Shown: positions 26,668 through 35,650 of the stretch, piece by piece
Position numbering within the stretch: the stretch's first letter is position 1
Layout of the letters: each line of letters begins with the position of its first letter
Assembly (NCBI RefSeq): GCF_035271045.1
Contig: NZ_DATESC010000002.1
Coordinates: 62,001 to 126,000, forward strand
DNA: 64,000 nt
Direction: 5' to 3'
From: Marinospirillum sp035271045
GTDB lineage: Bacteria > Pseudomonadota > Gammaproteobacteria > Pseudomonadales > Halomonadaceae
Notes under the pieces: model-generated
Seen by the model: only the letters and a program-made list of their open reading frames with translations
Told to the model about the DNA's origin: nothing
Databases searched by the model: none
Translations under genes and position numbers: made by a program

Positions 26668-28332
26668 TTAGCTCCTTGCTACGATTTTGTTGATTGATTC
26701 AAAGTTAATGCCTGGTAGGGTATTTATGTCGATGGTGTCTATTTGCTCGGGTTGCAAATGTTTTTTAGCGTAATCAAGGTAAACACCCTTGTAAACAAAT
26801 AAAGTAAAGATATCTGGGTCAAGGTGATGATCTTCGACCATACGCCCCATAATGGCTAAAGCTTGCGACAAAGGCATGGGTTTTTTATAGGGTCTTTCAT
26901 GGGCAGTTAAGGCTTCAAAAACATCGGCTATACCCATAATTCTTGCAGGTATCGACATTTGTTCGCGGGTTAGTCCTCGTGGATAACCTTTACCATCCAT
27001 GCGTTCATGATGCCCACCGGCATATTCAGGAACGCGCTGTAAATGGCGTGGAAAAGGCAACTGTTCCAACATTGCCAAGGTGTGCACCATGTGACCTTCC
27101 ATAATGGCGCGCTCTGCGCGGTTAAGTGTGCCACGCCGAATCGAAAGGTTCATCACTTCATCCTCGTTAAGCAAAGTATGGTGTTGACCTTTTAAGTCTA
27201 TCCAGCCTTGCTCACTTAAACGTAGGATTCTGGCTATTTTTTCATCCGCTATAAACTCACCTCCCGTATTGGCAACTTGTAAGAATGCCAGACTATCAGC
27301 CAGTTGTGTTTCAAGTTGTGCATAAAAATCTAAACGCTCGGCGTTTAATGCAGCACCTTGTTTAGCAGCAGTTAGCTCTTCTTTTAATTTAGCAATTTCT
27401 AAGTCACGGCGTAAAATTTCAAAACGGTCTGCTATGGAATGAATACGGTCAACAATGGTTTCTAGCTTAGTGGACTTTTCCATAATGTGATGCGGTGTAA
27501 TTACCTTCCCGCAGTCATGTAGCCAAGCCGCAGTTTTTAGCTCATAACGGTCTTCGTCAGTCATGCTAAAACCTTCTAACCCAGGAAATTCAGCACCATT
27601 GGCGGCTTCAGCAAGCATGAGTGTGGCTTCAGGAACACGGCGGCAATGTGCGCCGGTATGCGGTGACTTAGCGTCAATCGCACTAGCAATAACCTGAGCA
27701 AAACTATCAAATAAAGTACGCAGCTCATCAATTAAACGCCGGTTAGTCAGTGCAACAGCAGCTTGTGATGCTAAGGATTCAGCAACATCTTGGTCGCTTT
27801 CATCAAATGCTATAGTTAAGCCATTATTATCGCATTTATTAAGTAGCTGCAAAGCAGCAATAACTTCACCTTCGTGATTAAGCAATGGAATGGTTAAAAA
27901 TGACTGAGATCGATAGCCTGTTTTTGCATCAAAAGCGCGTGTACCAGAAAAATCAAATCCTTCTTCATGGTAAGCGTCTTTAATACGCACAGTCGTTTTG
28001 TTTAATACCGACCAAGCCACAATCATGCGCTTATTGGGTAAGCCATCCGCTAGATGTAATGGAATTAATGGAAAGTTATCGCCAACAGGTTTGCCGCTGC
28101 CACCCAAATGAATATTAAGCGGGTCGTTATGAACCATAACAAAGCGCAGTGAATCATTATTCGGCTCCATCATATACAGCGTGCCAGCGTCGGCCTGTGT
28201 CAATTCTCGGGCACTGTTAAGAATCATTTCCAGCAGCTTGGTCTGATCTTTTTGTGCTGACAACGCAATCCCTATGGTGTTTAAACGCTTAATACGCTCA
28301 TAGCTAGGGTTAGAAGAAAGCTTAGGTAACAT
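26668..28332 (-). CDS. GAF domain HD-GYP phosphodiesterase
   Basis: 554 residues. A GAF domain (about 15-200) comes first, followed by an HD-GYP domain. His272-Asp273 lie in LHDCGKVITP and the GYP region is HHERMDGKGYPRG (about 441-453). Roughly 175 residues separate HD from GYP, including a helical EIAKLKEELTAAK segment, far more than in classical HD-GYP proteins. Later features are IMGIADVFEALTAHERPYK and VEDHHLDPDIF. HD-GYP proteins hydrolyse c-di-GMP. AAGGA precedes the ATG. It forms a two-gene operon with the MBL-fold hydrolase. Confidence 0.88.
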   Translation of the reverse strand: MLPKLSSNPSYERIKRLNTIGIALSAQKDQTKLLEMILNSARELTQADAGTLYMMEPNNDSLRFVMVHNDPLNIHLGGSGKPVGDNFPLIPLHLADGLPNKRMIVAWSVLNKTTVRIKDAYHEEGFDFSGTRAFDAKTGYRSQSFLTIPLLNHEGEVIAALQLLNKCDNNGLTIAFDESDQDVAESLASQAAVALTNRRLIDELRTLFDSFAQVIASAIDAKSPHTGAHCRRVPEATLMLAEAANGAEFPGLEGFSMTDEDRYELKTAAWLHDCGKVITPHHIMEKSTKLETIVDRIHSIADRFEILRRDLEIAKLKEELTAAKQGAALNAERLDFYAQLETQLADSLAFLQVANTGGEFIADEKIARILRLSEQGWIDLKGQHHTLLNEDEVMNLSIRRGTLNRAERAIMEGHMVHTLAMLEQLPFPRHLQRVPEYAGGHHERMDGKGYPRGLTREQMSIPARIMGIADVFEALTAHERPYKKPMPLSQALAIMGRMVEDHHLDPDIFTLFVYKGVYLDYAKKHLQPEQIDTIDINTLPGINFESINKIVARS

Positions 28333-28436
28333 ATTGATCCTTGATTAAAGGCTGCTAGGTCTTGGATGCCTAAGACTGGCAAATTTCAAGTATAATGCCA
28401 AGTATTTAAACTTTGTAAAATTCTATGGAGAAAATC

Positions 28437-29240
28437 ATGGTCAGAGTTGCAATCATGGGTGCGGGTGGCCGCATGGGTAAAACCTTAATACAGGCAGTAA
28501 GCGAAAGTACTCAAGTTACCTTAGCAGCAGGCATTGTTGAACCCAACTCTAGCTTAGTGGGTGTCGATTTAGGCGAATTGGCAGGCATCGGCAAAAATGC
28601 GATTCAAGTCACCGACTCATTAGAAAAAGTGGTTAACGATTTTGATCTATTAATTGATTTTACAACACCAGCCGTTACGCTGGCTAATGCGGATTTTTGT
28701 GCGGTTAATGGTAAAGCAATGGTCATTGGCACGACGGGGTTAAGTGACAGCGACAAAGCTGTGCTGGCTGCGGCTGCAGAAAAAGTGCCAGTGGTATTTG
28801 CACCAAACATGAGCGTAGGCGTTAACGTGTGCTTTCGTTTATTGGCATTAGCCGCTGCTGCGTTGGGCGATGATTACGATGTTGAAATTGTTGAAGCGCA
28901 TCACCGCCATAAAGTCGATGCGCCTTCTGGTACGGCTTTAGGCATGGGCGAAGTGGTCGCCAAAGCACTGGGGCGTAACTTAAAAGACGTGGCTGTGTAT
29001 GGCAGAGAAGGCCACACCGGTGCGCGTAAACCCGAAACGATTGGCTTTGCAACAATGCGCGTAGGCGATGTGGTAGGCGATCATACGGTCGTGTTTGGCA
29101 ATGAAGGCGAGCGCGTTGAAATTACACACAAGGCGTCTAGTCGTATGACCTTTGCCAAAGGCGCGGTAAGGGCTGCCAGTTGGCTAGAAAGCAAGTCGGC
29201 AGGTCTTTATGATATGCAAGATGTACTGAACTTAAAGTGA
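28437..29240 (+). CDS. dapB: 4-hydroxy-tetrahydrodipicolinate reductase
   Basis: 267 residues from ATG 28437 (GGAG upstream). NAD(P)-binding VAIMGAGGRMGKTLIQAV, LIDFTTPAVTLAN, VIGTTGLSD, the catalytic stretch VEAHHRHKVDAPSGTALGMGE, and EGERVEITHKASSRMTFAKGAVRAA at the C-terminus are all present. It is part of lysine and meso-diaminopimelate synthesis. It starts the dapB-carA-carB-greA block common in gammaproteobacteria. TATAAT occurs at 28391-28396 without a good -35. Confidence 0.96.
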   Translation: MVRVAIMGAGGRMGKTLIQAVSESTQVTLAAGIVEPNSSLVGVDLGELAGIGKNAIQVTDSLEKVVNDFDLLIDFTTPAVTLANADFCAVNGKAMVIGTTGLSDSDKAVLAAAAEKVPVVFAPNMSVGVNVCFRLLALAAAALGDDYDVEIVEAHHRHKVDAPSGTALGMGEVVAKALGRNLKDVAVYGREGHTGARKPETIGFATMRVGDVVGDHTVVFGNEGERVEITHKASSRMTFAKGAVRAASWLESKSAGLYDMQDVLNLK

Positions 29241-29330
29241 TTTGGTGGTAGACCTTTCTAACGTTTTTGCGGTAGAATTATTTAGATGAGCGTCCGAACT
29301 TAGGGCATAAGCTTACCTACCAAATTATAT

Positions 29331-29368
29331 AAAAAAGCGGGATGGACACCAGTTCATCTCGCTTTTTT
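29331..29368 (+). terminator. Attenuator-like terminator hairpin in the carA leader
   Basis: AAAAAAGCGGGATG pairs with CATCTCGCTTTTTT (one G-U), ending in six T. It lies 70 bp before carA and 90 bp after dapB. A weak promoter (TAGACC at 29249, TAGAAT at 29273, 18-bp gap) lies between dapB and the hairpin, and TTTGGTGGTA (29241-29250) can pair with TACCTACCAAA (29314-29324), so the leader could fold alternatively. It may simply end dapB transcription or attenuate carAB. Confidence 0.65.
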
Positions 29369-29437
29369 GCAACCCAAAATCGGTATCGGTCGTACTCAAA
29401 CGACCCTGCTGAAAGCCTTTTATGGGAGGAAACTGTT

Positions 29438-30595
29438 TTGACCAGACCCGCTATTCTGGCCCTTGAAGATGGTAGTATTTTCCGTGGCGTTGCTATTGGT
29501 GCTGACGGACAAACTGTCGGTGAAGTGGTGTTTAACACAGCCATGACCGGCTACCAAGAAATACTGACCGACCCTTCTTATACCCGTCAGCTAGTAACCT
29601 TGACTTACCCTCATATTGGCAATACTGGCATCAACGCTGAAGATATAGAATCGGCTTCTATGGGTGCTGCCGGATTAATCATTCGTGATTTGCCATTAAT
29701 GGCCAGTAATTTTCGTAGTGAAATGCCTTTGCAAGATTACTTGCAACAAAACCAATTGGTTGCCATTGGTGACATAGATACGCGCCGTTTGACCCGTATT
29801 TTGCGTGACAAAGGTTCGCTAAGTGGCTGTATTTTAGCGGGTGAAGCGGCAGCGGTTGCAAATGCAGCCGATATTGCTTTGGCTGCTGCACGTAATTTTC
29901 CAGGTCTAAAAGGCATGGACTTGGCAAAAGAAGTCACTACCAAAACCATCCAAAACTGGACAGAAGGTGAGTGGACTTTGGGTCAAGGTTATGCACAACT
30001 AGACGAAAGCCAGCAGCCTTACCATGTAGTCGCTTATGACTATGGGGTGAAGTTTAATATTTTAAGAATGCTTGCCAGTCGCGGTTGCCGTATCACCTTA
30101 GTACCAGCACAAACAACGGCTGCTGAAGTATTAGCCATGAAGCCAGACGGCGTGTTTTTGTCTAACGGCCCGGGGGATCCTCAGCCTTGCGATTATGCAA
30201 TTAAAGCCATTGCTGAAATTTTGGAAACCCAAGTGCCTGTGTTTGGTATTTGTTTAGGTCACCAGTTATTGGCGTTAGCCTCTGGCGCACAAACAGTAAA
30301 AATGCCACATGGCCATCACGGTGCGAACCATCCAGTACAAAACCTAGACACCGGCCTAGTGATGATTACCAGTCAAAATCACGGTTTTGCCGTTGATGAA
30401 GCCACACTGCCTGCCAACCTTCGTGCGACGCATAAATCACTTTTTGATGGCACTTTGCAGGGCATAGAGCGCACCGATAAAGCCGCGTTTAGCTTTCAGG
30501 GTCATCCAGAAGCCAGCCCTGGCCCACAGGATGTTGCGCCTTTGTTTGATCGCTTTATTCAGCTGATTCAAGCCCGCAAGAACCAAGCTGCCTGA
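29438..30595 (+). CDS. carA: Carbamoyl-phosphate synthase small subunit
   Basis: 385 residues from TTG 29438, which has GGGAGG 8 bp upstream and matches the usual CarA N-terminus (TRPAILALEDGSIFRG); the longer ORF from 29342 starts inside the terminator hairpin. The N-terminal domain is VVFNTAMTGYQEILTDPSY. The class I glutaminase domain has Cys272 in GICLGHQLL and His-Glu in FQGHPEASPGP. It supplies ammonia from glutamine to CarB for arginine and pyrimidine synthesis. Confidence 0.96.
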   Translation: MTRPAILALEDGSIFRGVAIGADGQTVGEVVFNTAMTGYQEILTDPSYTRQLVTLTYPHIGNTGINAEDIESASMGAAGLIIRDLPLMASNFRSEMPLQDYLQQNQLVAIGDIDTRRLTRILRDKGSLSGCILAGEAAAVANAADIALAAARNFPGLKGMDLAKEVTTKTIQNWTEGEWTLGQGYAQLDESQQPYHVVAYDYGVKFNILRMLASRGCRITLVPAQTTAAEVLAMKPDGVFLSNGPGDPQPCDYAIKAIAEILETQVPVFGICLGHQLLALASGAQTVKMPHGHHGANHPVQNLDTGLVMITSQNHGFAVDEATLPANLRATHKSLFDGTLQGIERTDKAAFSFQGHPEASPGPQDVAPLFDRFIQLIQARKNQAA

Positions 30596-30621
30596 ACCCG
30601 ACGAAAGATATAGAGAACGTC

Positions 30622-33600
30622 ATGCCAAAACGTACCGATATTAAAAGCATACTGATCCTAGGTGCTGGGCCAATTGTTATTGGTCAGGCCTGTGAATTCG
30701 ATTACTCAGGCGCTCAAGCCTGTAAAGCGCTGCGTGAAGAGGGTTATCGCGTTATTTTAGTTAACTCTAACCCAGCAACGATTATGACCGATCCAGTGAT
30801 GGCCGATGCGACTTACATCGAGCCTATCCTTTGGGAAGTTGTCGAAAAAATCATTGAAAAAGAACGCCCCGATGCACTGTTACCAACAATGGGTGGTCAG
30901 ACAGCATTGAACTGTGCGTTAGATTTAGAAAAATACGGCGTACTAGAAAAATACGGCGTAGAAATGATTGGCGCTAATGCAGATACGATTGATAAAGCCG
31001 AAGATCGTCAGCGCTTTGATACAGCAATGAAAAAAATTGGCCTAGAATGCCCGCGTGCCAAAATAGCGCACAGCATGGAAGAAGCTTGGCAGGTGCAAGG
31101 TGATTTAGGCTTTCCTTGCATTATTCGTCCTTCCTTTACTATGGGTGGTTCGGGTGGTGGTATTGCTTATAACAAAGAAGAATTTGAAGAAATCTGCCTA
31201 CGTGGTTTAGACCTTTCGCCGACTAAAGAGCTGCTGATTGATGAGTCGTTGATTGGTTGGAAAGAATACGAAATGGAAGTAGTGCGTGACAAAAATGACA
31301 ACTGCATTATTGTGTGTGCCATTGAAAACTTTGATGCGATGGGTGTACACACCGGCGATTCGATTACTGTAGCACCAGCACAAACCTTGACCGATAAAGA
31401 ATACCAAATTATGCGCGATGCTTCTTTGGCGGTCTTGCGTGAAATTGGTGTAGAAACGGGCGGTTCTAACGTGCAGTTTGGTATCTGTCCTGATACTGGC
31501 CGCATGGTCGTTATCGAAATGAATCCACGCGTATCTCGTTCGTCAGCATTAGCTTCTAAAGCAACGGGCTTTCCGATTGCTAAAATTGCTGCCAAATTAG
31601 CGATAGGTTACACCCTAGATGAGTTACAAAATGACATTACGGGGGGTGCTACGCCCGCGTCTTTTGAGCCATCCATTGACTATGTTGTCACTAAAATTCC
31701 ACGTTTTACCTTTGAAAAATTCCCTCAAGCTAATGATCGCCTAACAACACAAATGAAGTCTGTTGGTGAAGTAATGGCGATTGGTCGTACTTTCCAAGAA
31801 TCTTTGCAAAAAGCCTTGCGTGGCCTAGAAGTGGGTGTCAATGGTTTAGATCCTAAGCTAGAAAACTTCAACCCTGAATCTCTAGCCAATATGCGCCGTG
31901 AGTTACAAAACCCCGGTGCTGAACGCATTTGGTATATTGGTGATGCTTTTAGATCAGGTATGGATCTTGAAGAGATTCACCGCCTAACACACGTCGATCA
32001 CTGGTACCTAGTACAAATTGAAGAGCTCATTAACCTAGAAGCTGAAGTGGCTAAAACAGGCTTTGGTGAGTTAGATTATGACAAGGTTTACCGCTTAAAA
32101 CGTAAAGGCTTCTCTGATGCGCGTTTAGCACAACTATTAGGTGTGTCTGAAAGCTCTTTTCGTAAACTGCGTCATCAGTTAAACGTGCGCCCAACGTATA
32201 AGCGTGTTGATACCTGTGCAGCAGAGTTTGCTTCTAGCACCGCTTATATGTACTCCACTTATGAAGAAGAGTGTGAAGCTAACCCTTCCACGCGTGATAA
32301 AATCATGGTGCTAGGTGGCGGCCCTAACCGTATTGGTCAAGGCATTGAGTTTGATTATTGCTGCGTACACGCTGCGCTGGCGATGCGTGATGATGGTTAT
32401 GAAACCATTATGGTTAACTGTAATCCAGAAACAGTTTCGACTGACTACGACACTTCTGACCGCCTCTATTTTGAGCCAGTTACACTAGAAGACGTGCTAG
32501 AAATTGTACATAAAGAACAGCCTAAAGGCGTAATTGTTCAGTTTGGTGGCCAAACACCACTCAAGTTGGCACGTGATTTAGAAGCGGCCGGTGTGCCGAT
32601 TATTGGCACAACACCTGATGCGATTGACCGCGCTGAAGACCGTGAACGCTTTCAGCAAATGATTGAAAAGCTAGGTTTAATTCAGCCACCTAATGCAACG
32701 GTACGCAGTTTTGATGAAGCCTTGGCTAAAGCTGAAGTTATTGGTTATCCGCTCGTTGTACGCCCTTCCTATGTATTGGGTGGTCGTGCGATGGAAATTG
32801 TTTACGGTCCAGAAGAACTAGAGCGCTACCTAACCAGTGCTGTTAAAGTTTCTAATGATAGTCCAGTGCTGCTTGACCATTTCTTAAACGCAGCGATTGA
32901 AATTGATGTTGATGCGGTGTGTGATGGTAAAGATGTCGTCATTGGCGGCATTATGCAACACATCGAACAAGCGGGAGTTCACTCAGGTGACTCAGCTTGT
33001 TCCTTACCACCCTATTCTTTGCCTGCCGAAGTACAGGATAGGATGCGTGTCATCATTGCTAAAATGGCGCGTGAGTTAGGCGTAGTTGGCTTAATGAACG
33101 TACAGCTAGCTTACCAAGATGACATCATTTACGTTATTGAAGTTAATCCGCGTGCTTCACGTACTGTGCCTTTTATTTCTAAGTGTATTGGTATTTCGCT
33201 AGCACAAATTGCCGCGCGTTGTATGGCAGGTACTAGCTTAAAAGAACAGGGTTTTGAAAAAGAAATCATTCCACCTTTCTTTAGCGTTAAAGAAGCCGTT
33301 TTTCCTTTCAATAAATTCCAAGGTGTTGACCCAATACTCGGCCCAGAAATGAAGTCAACGGGCGAAGTCATGGGTAGCGGTGTGACCTTTGCTGAAGCCT
33401 TTATGAAAGCACAATTAGGCGCGGGTGAAAAAATGCCTAAAGCGGGTGGTCGTGCTTTTCTTTCAGTCCGTGAAGCTGACAAACCTTTTGTTGCTGAAGT
33501 GGCTGCATCTTTACATAAACTAGGTTACAAGCTGGTGGCAACCAGTGGCACGGCAGCAATATTGAAAGCTGCGGGCTATGAAGCAGAAATAGTCAATAAA

Positions 33601-33843
33601 GTGGCAGAAGGCCGTCCACACATAGTGGATAAAGTTAAAAATGATGAGATTGTTTACATCGTTAATACTACCGAAGGTCGCCAAGCAACTACGGATTCTG
33701 CTGGTATTCGTCGTGCAGCATTGCAACACAAAGTACCTTACAGCACCACCCTAGCTGGAGCTGCAGCCCTGTGCCAAGCACTTGAGTACGGTATGAATGT
33801 TCAAGTACGCCGCTTGCAGGATCTGCACAAAGGAGAAGTTTAG
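30622..33843 (+). CDS. carB: Carbamoyl-phosphate synthase large subunit
   Basis: 1073 residues, full length. Two homologous ATP-grasp halves: GAGPIVIGQACEFDYSGAQA near the start and GGGPNRIGQGIEFDYCCVHA in the second half. Other features are EVNPRASRT and a C-terminal MGS-like allosteric domain (LHKLGYKLVATSGTA). With CarA it makes carbamoyl phosphate from bicarbonate, ammonia and 2 ATP. It lies 26 bp after carA. The greA AAGGAG sits over the end of carB. Confidence 0.97.
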   Translation: MPKRTDIKSILILGAGPIVIGQACEFDYSGAQACKALREEGYRVILVNSNPATIMTDPVMADATYIEPILWEVVEKIIEKERPDALLPTMGGQTALNCALDLEKYGVLEKYGVEMIGANADTIDKAEDRQRFDTAMKKIGLECPRAKIAHSMEEAWQVQGDLGFPCIIRPSFTMGGSGGGIAYNKEEFEEICLRGLDLSPTKELLIDESLIGWKEYEMEVVRDKNDNCIIVCAIENFDAMGVHTGDSITVAPAQTLTDKEYQIMRDASLAVLREIGVETGGSNVQFGICPDTGRMVVIEMNPRVSRSSALASKATGFPIAKIAAKLAIGYTLDELQNDITGGATPASFEPSIDYVVTKIPRFTFEKFPQANDRLTTQMKSVGEVMAIGRTFQESLQKALRGLEVGVNGLDPKLENFNPESLANMRRELQNPGAERIWYIGDAFRSGMDLEEIHRLTHVDHWYLVQIEELINLEAEVAKTGFGELDYDKVYRLKRKGFSDARLAQLLGVSESSFRKLRHQLNVRPTYKRVDTCAAEFASSTAYMYSTYEEECEANPSTRDKIMVLGGGPNRIGQGIEFDYCCVHAALAMRDDGYETIMVNCNPETVSTDYDTSDRLYFEPVTLEDVLEIVHKEQPKGVIVQFGGQTPLKLARDLEAAGVPIIGTTPDAIDRAEDRERFQQMIEKLGLIQPPNATVRSFDEALAKAEVIGYPLVVRPSYVLGGRAMEIVYGPEELERYLTSAVKVSNDSPVLLDHFLNAAIEIDVDAVCDGKDVVIGGIMQHIEQAGVHSGDSACSLPPYSLPAEVQDRMRVIIAKMARELGVVGLMNVQLAYQDDIIYVIEVNPRASRTVPFISKCIGISLAQIAARCMAGTSLKEQGFEKEIIPPFFSVKEAVFPFNKFQGVDPILGPEMKSTGEVMGSGVTFAEAFMKAQLGAGEKMPKAGGRAFLSVREADKPFVAEVAASLHKLGYKLVATSGTAAILKAAGYEAEIVNKVAEGRPHIVDKVKNDEIVYIVNTTEGRQATTDSAGIRRAALQHKVPYSTTLAGAAALCQALEYGMNVQVRRLQDLHKGEV

Positions 33844-33845
33844 TC

Positions 33846-34325
33846 ATGCAAAAAAGTCCAATGACAGTGGCAGGTGAAAGCAATTTACGTGAAGAGCTAA
33901 CCCAGCTCAAAAGCGTAGAGCGTCCACAGGTAATTGCTGCGATTGCTGAAGCGCGTGAGCACGGCGACCTTAAAGAGAATGCGGAATACCATGCGGCACG
34001 TGAACAGCAAGGTTTTATTGAAGGCCGTATTCAAGAAATTGAAGGCAAGTTGTCGAACGCCCAAGTGATTGACGTTACAACTTTACCCAAAGTGGGCAAG
34101 GTTGTGTTTGGTGTAACGGTTAACTTGATTAACCTAGATACTGACGAAGCGGTGACCTACACCATTGTTGGTGAAGATGAAGCCAATGTAAATATAGGTA
34201 AAATCTCTTACTCTTCACCGATTGCGCGTGGCTTGATTGGCAAAGAAGAAGGTGATGTTGCTCACATTAAAACCCCAAGGGGTGATGTTGAGTACGAGAT
34301 TGGTAACATTCGTTACGGCGAATAG
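33846..34325 (+). CDS. greA: Transcription elongation factor GreA
   Basis: 159 residues. PMTVAGESNLREELTQLKSVERP and the coiled-coil tip with acidic residues (AREHGDLKENAEYHAAREQQGFIEGRI) are near identical to the family, followed by the FKBP-like C-terminal domain (SYSSPIARGLIGKEEGD). GreA makes backtracked RNA polymerase cleave its transcript. It is 2 bp after carB and ends the dapB-carAB-greA run. Confidence 0.97.
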   Translation: MQKSPMTVAGESNLREELTQLKSVERPQVIAAIAEAREHGDLKENAEYHAAREQQGFIEGRIQEIEGKLSNAQVIDVTTLPKVGKVVFGVTVNLINLDTDEAVTYTIVGEDEANVNIGKISYSSPIARGLIGKEEGDVAHIKTPRGDVEYEIGNIRYGE

Positions 34326-34340
34326 GCACAATTAGCTAAA

Positions 34341-34373
34341 AAAACCGCAACACTCAATGTGTTGCGGTTTTTC
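34341..34373. terminator. Bidirectional terminator between greA and yhbY
   Basis: AAAACCGCAACAC and GTGTTGCGGTTTTT form an 11-bp stem with a five-base loop. The A-run and T-run on opposite sides let it serve both convergent genes. Confidence 0.9.
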
Positions 34374-34405
34374 ATGCGTATTAATTCAGTTGCAGCGAAT
34401 AATGC

Positions 34406-34717
34406 TTACTCAGCAAAACGTAACAAGTTAGAAAGCTTAGGGTTCGGTTTGCGGGCAGCACGGTAGTAAAGCCCTATTTTACCGATAGTTTGTACCAGTT
34501 CAGCACGTAGCTTATTGGCTAATTCTGCCATCATTGCACGGCGCTCATCACGATCATCCATATTAAAACGTATTTTAATAAGTTCATGGTCGGTTATGGC
34601 ACGATCCGCTTCTTTAACAACGCCTTCGGACAATCCATTTTCAGCAACTAACACAACAGGGTTTAGGCTGTGGCCTAGCGCTCTTAGTTCTTTCTTTTGT
34701 GTGCCTTTCAGGCTCAT
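34406..34717 (-). CDS. yhbY: Ribosome assembly RNA-binding protein YhbY (CRM domain)
   Basis: 103 residues spanning a single CRM domain: QKKELRALGHSLNPVVLVAENGLSEGVVKEAD, IKIRFNMDDRDERRAMM, and VQTIGKIGLYYRAARKPN (GxxG-like loop). YhbY binds the pre-50S particle. It is divergent from rlmE and convergent with greA, the standard order. Confidence 0.94.
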   Translation of the reverse strand: MSLKGTQKKELRALGHSLNPVVLVAENGLSEGVVKEADRAITDHELIKIRFNMDDRDERRAMMAELANKLRAELVQTIGKIGLYYRAARKPNPKLSNLLRFAE

Positions 34718-34832
34718 GTTAATCTACTCAGCTTTAGTTAATTAATGGCAGCAATTGCTGGTTCGCCTATTCTAGTGCCAGAGAGTGGCTTAGGTCATCC
34801 TTTAAGGTGGCTAATTTTTTATGAGGTTGTTT

Positions 34833-35453
34833 GTGGCACGTTCAAAAACGAGTGCAGCTTGGTTAAAAGAGCACGTAGATGATGTCTGGGTGCAAAAAGC
34901 ACAAAAAGACGGTTACCGTTCACGCGCCACTTATAAACTGGCGGAAATTGATGATAAAGACCGGCTCTTTCGGGCGGGCATGACCGTGATAGATTTAGGT
35001 TCTGCGCCAGGTGGCTGGTCACAACTTCTTTCTGAACGGCTAGGTAGCCAAGGTAAAATTCTTGCTTCAGATATTTTACCCATGGATGCTGTACCCGATG
35101 TAGAGTTTATTCAAGGTGATTTTACCGAAGAAGACGTGTTAGAAACTTTATTAAACGCCATGCAAGGCAAACAAGCAGACCTTGTAATTTCTGACATGGC
35201 ACCCAATCTAAGTGGAATGAATGCTATCGATCAGCCCAAAGCAATGTATTTGGTTGAATTGGCGTTAGACCTTGCTGAACAAGTGCTTAAACCTGGCGGT
35301 GATTTATTAGCCAAAGTATTTCAAGGTGAAGGTTATGAAGAGTATTTGAAACTATTACGCAATCGTTTTACTAAAGTTTTAGCACGCAAACCAGCAGCAT
35401 CTAGAGCTAGATCACGCGAAGTTTATTTATTGGCCCGAGGCTATAAAGGTTGA
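34833..35453 (+). CDS. rlmE: 23S rRNA (uridine-2'-O-)-methyltransferase RlmE (FtsJ/RrmJ)
   Basis: 206 residues from GTG 34833 with GAGGT just upstream; ATG 34821, four codons earlier, is possible. SAM motif VIDLGSAPGGWSQ, LPMDAVPDVEFIQGDF, DLVISDMAPNLSG (catalytic Asp), and KVFQGEGYEEYL are present, and the end SRARSREVYLLARGYKG is typical. It methylates U2552 of 23S rRNA. It precedes ftsH, as in E. coli. Confidence 0.95.
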   Translation: MARSKTSAAWLKEHVDDVWVQKAQKDGYRSRATYKLAEIDDKDRLFRAGMTVIDLGSAPGGWSQLLSERLGSQGKILASDILPMDAVPDVEFIQGDFTEEDVLETLLNAMQGKQADLVISDMAPNLSGMNAIDQPKAMYLVELALDLAEQVLKPGGDLLAKVFQGEGYEEYLKLLRNRFTKVLARKPAASRARSREVYLLARGYKG

Positions 35454-35650
35454 ATAATTTGTTGAACGATTGACAGGTGACGCAATCTAGCTATCGCAGC
35501 GATATAAAGAATAAATGGAATTGTTACCCTTTGGTATCGGTCTTAACTGTTAAGTGATGTAGTATAGTATTTCTGTTTAGCTTGATTTTTAATTAATTGT
35601 TTTAATGAATTGCTTATGAATCAGGCAAGATCAACAAAGAGGGTATTGCC

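Noticed and set aside
29342..29437. In-frame upstream extension of carA from ATG 29342
   Set aside because: The ATG lies inside the terminator hairpin, the added residues are not CarA-like, and TTG 29438 has a strong GGGAGG.
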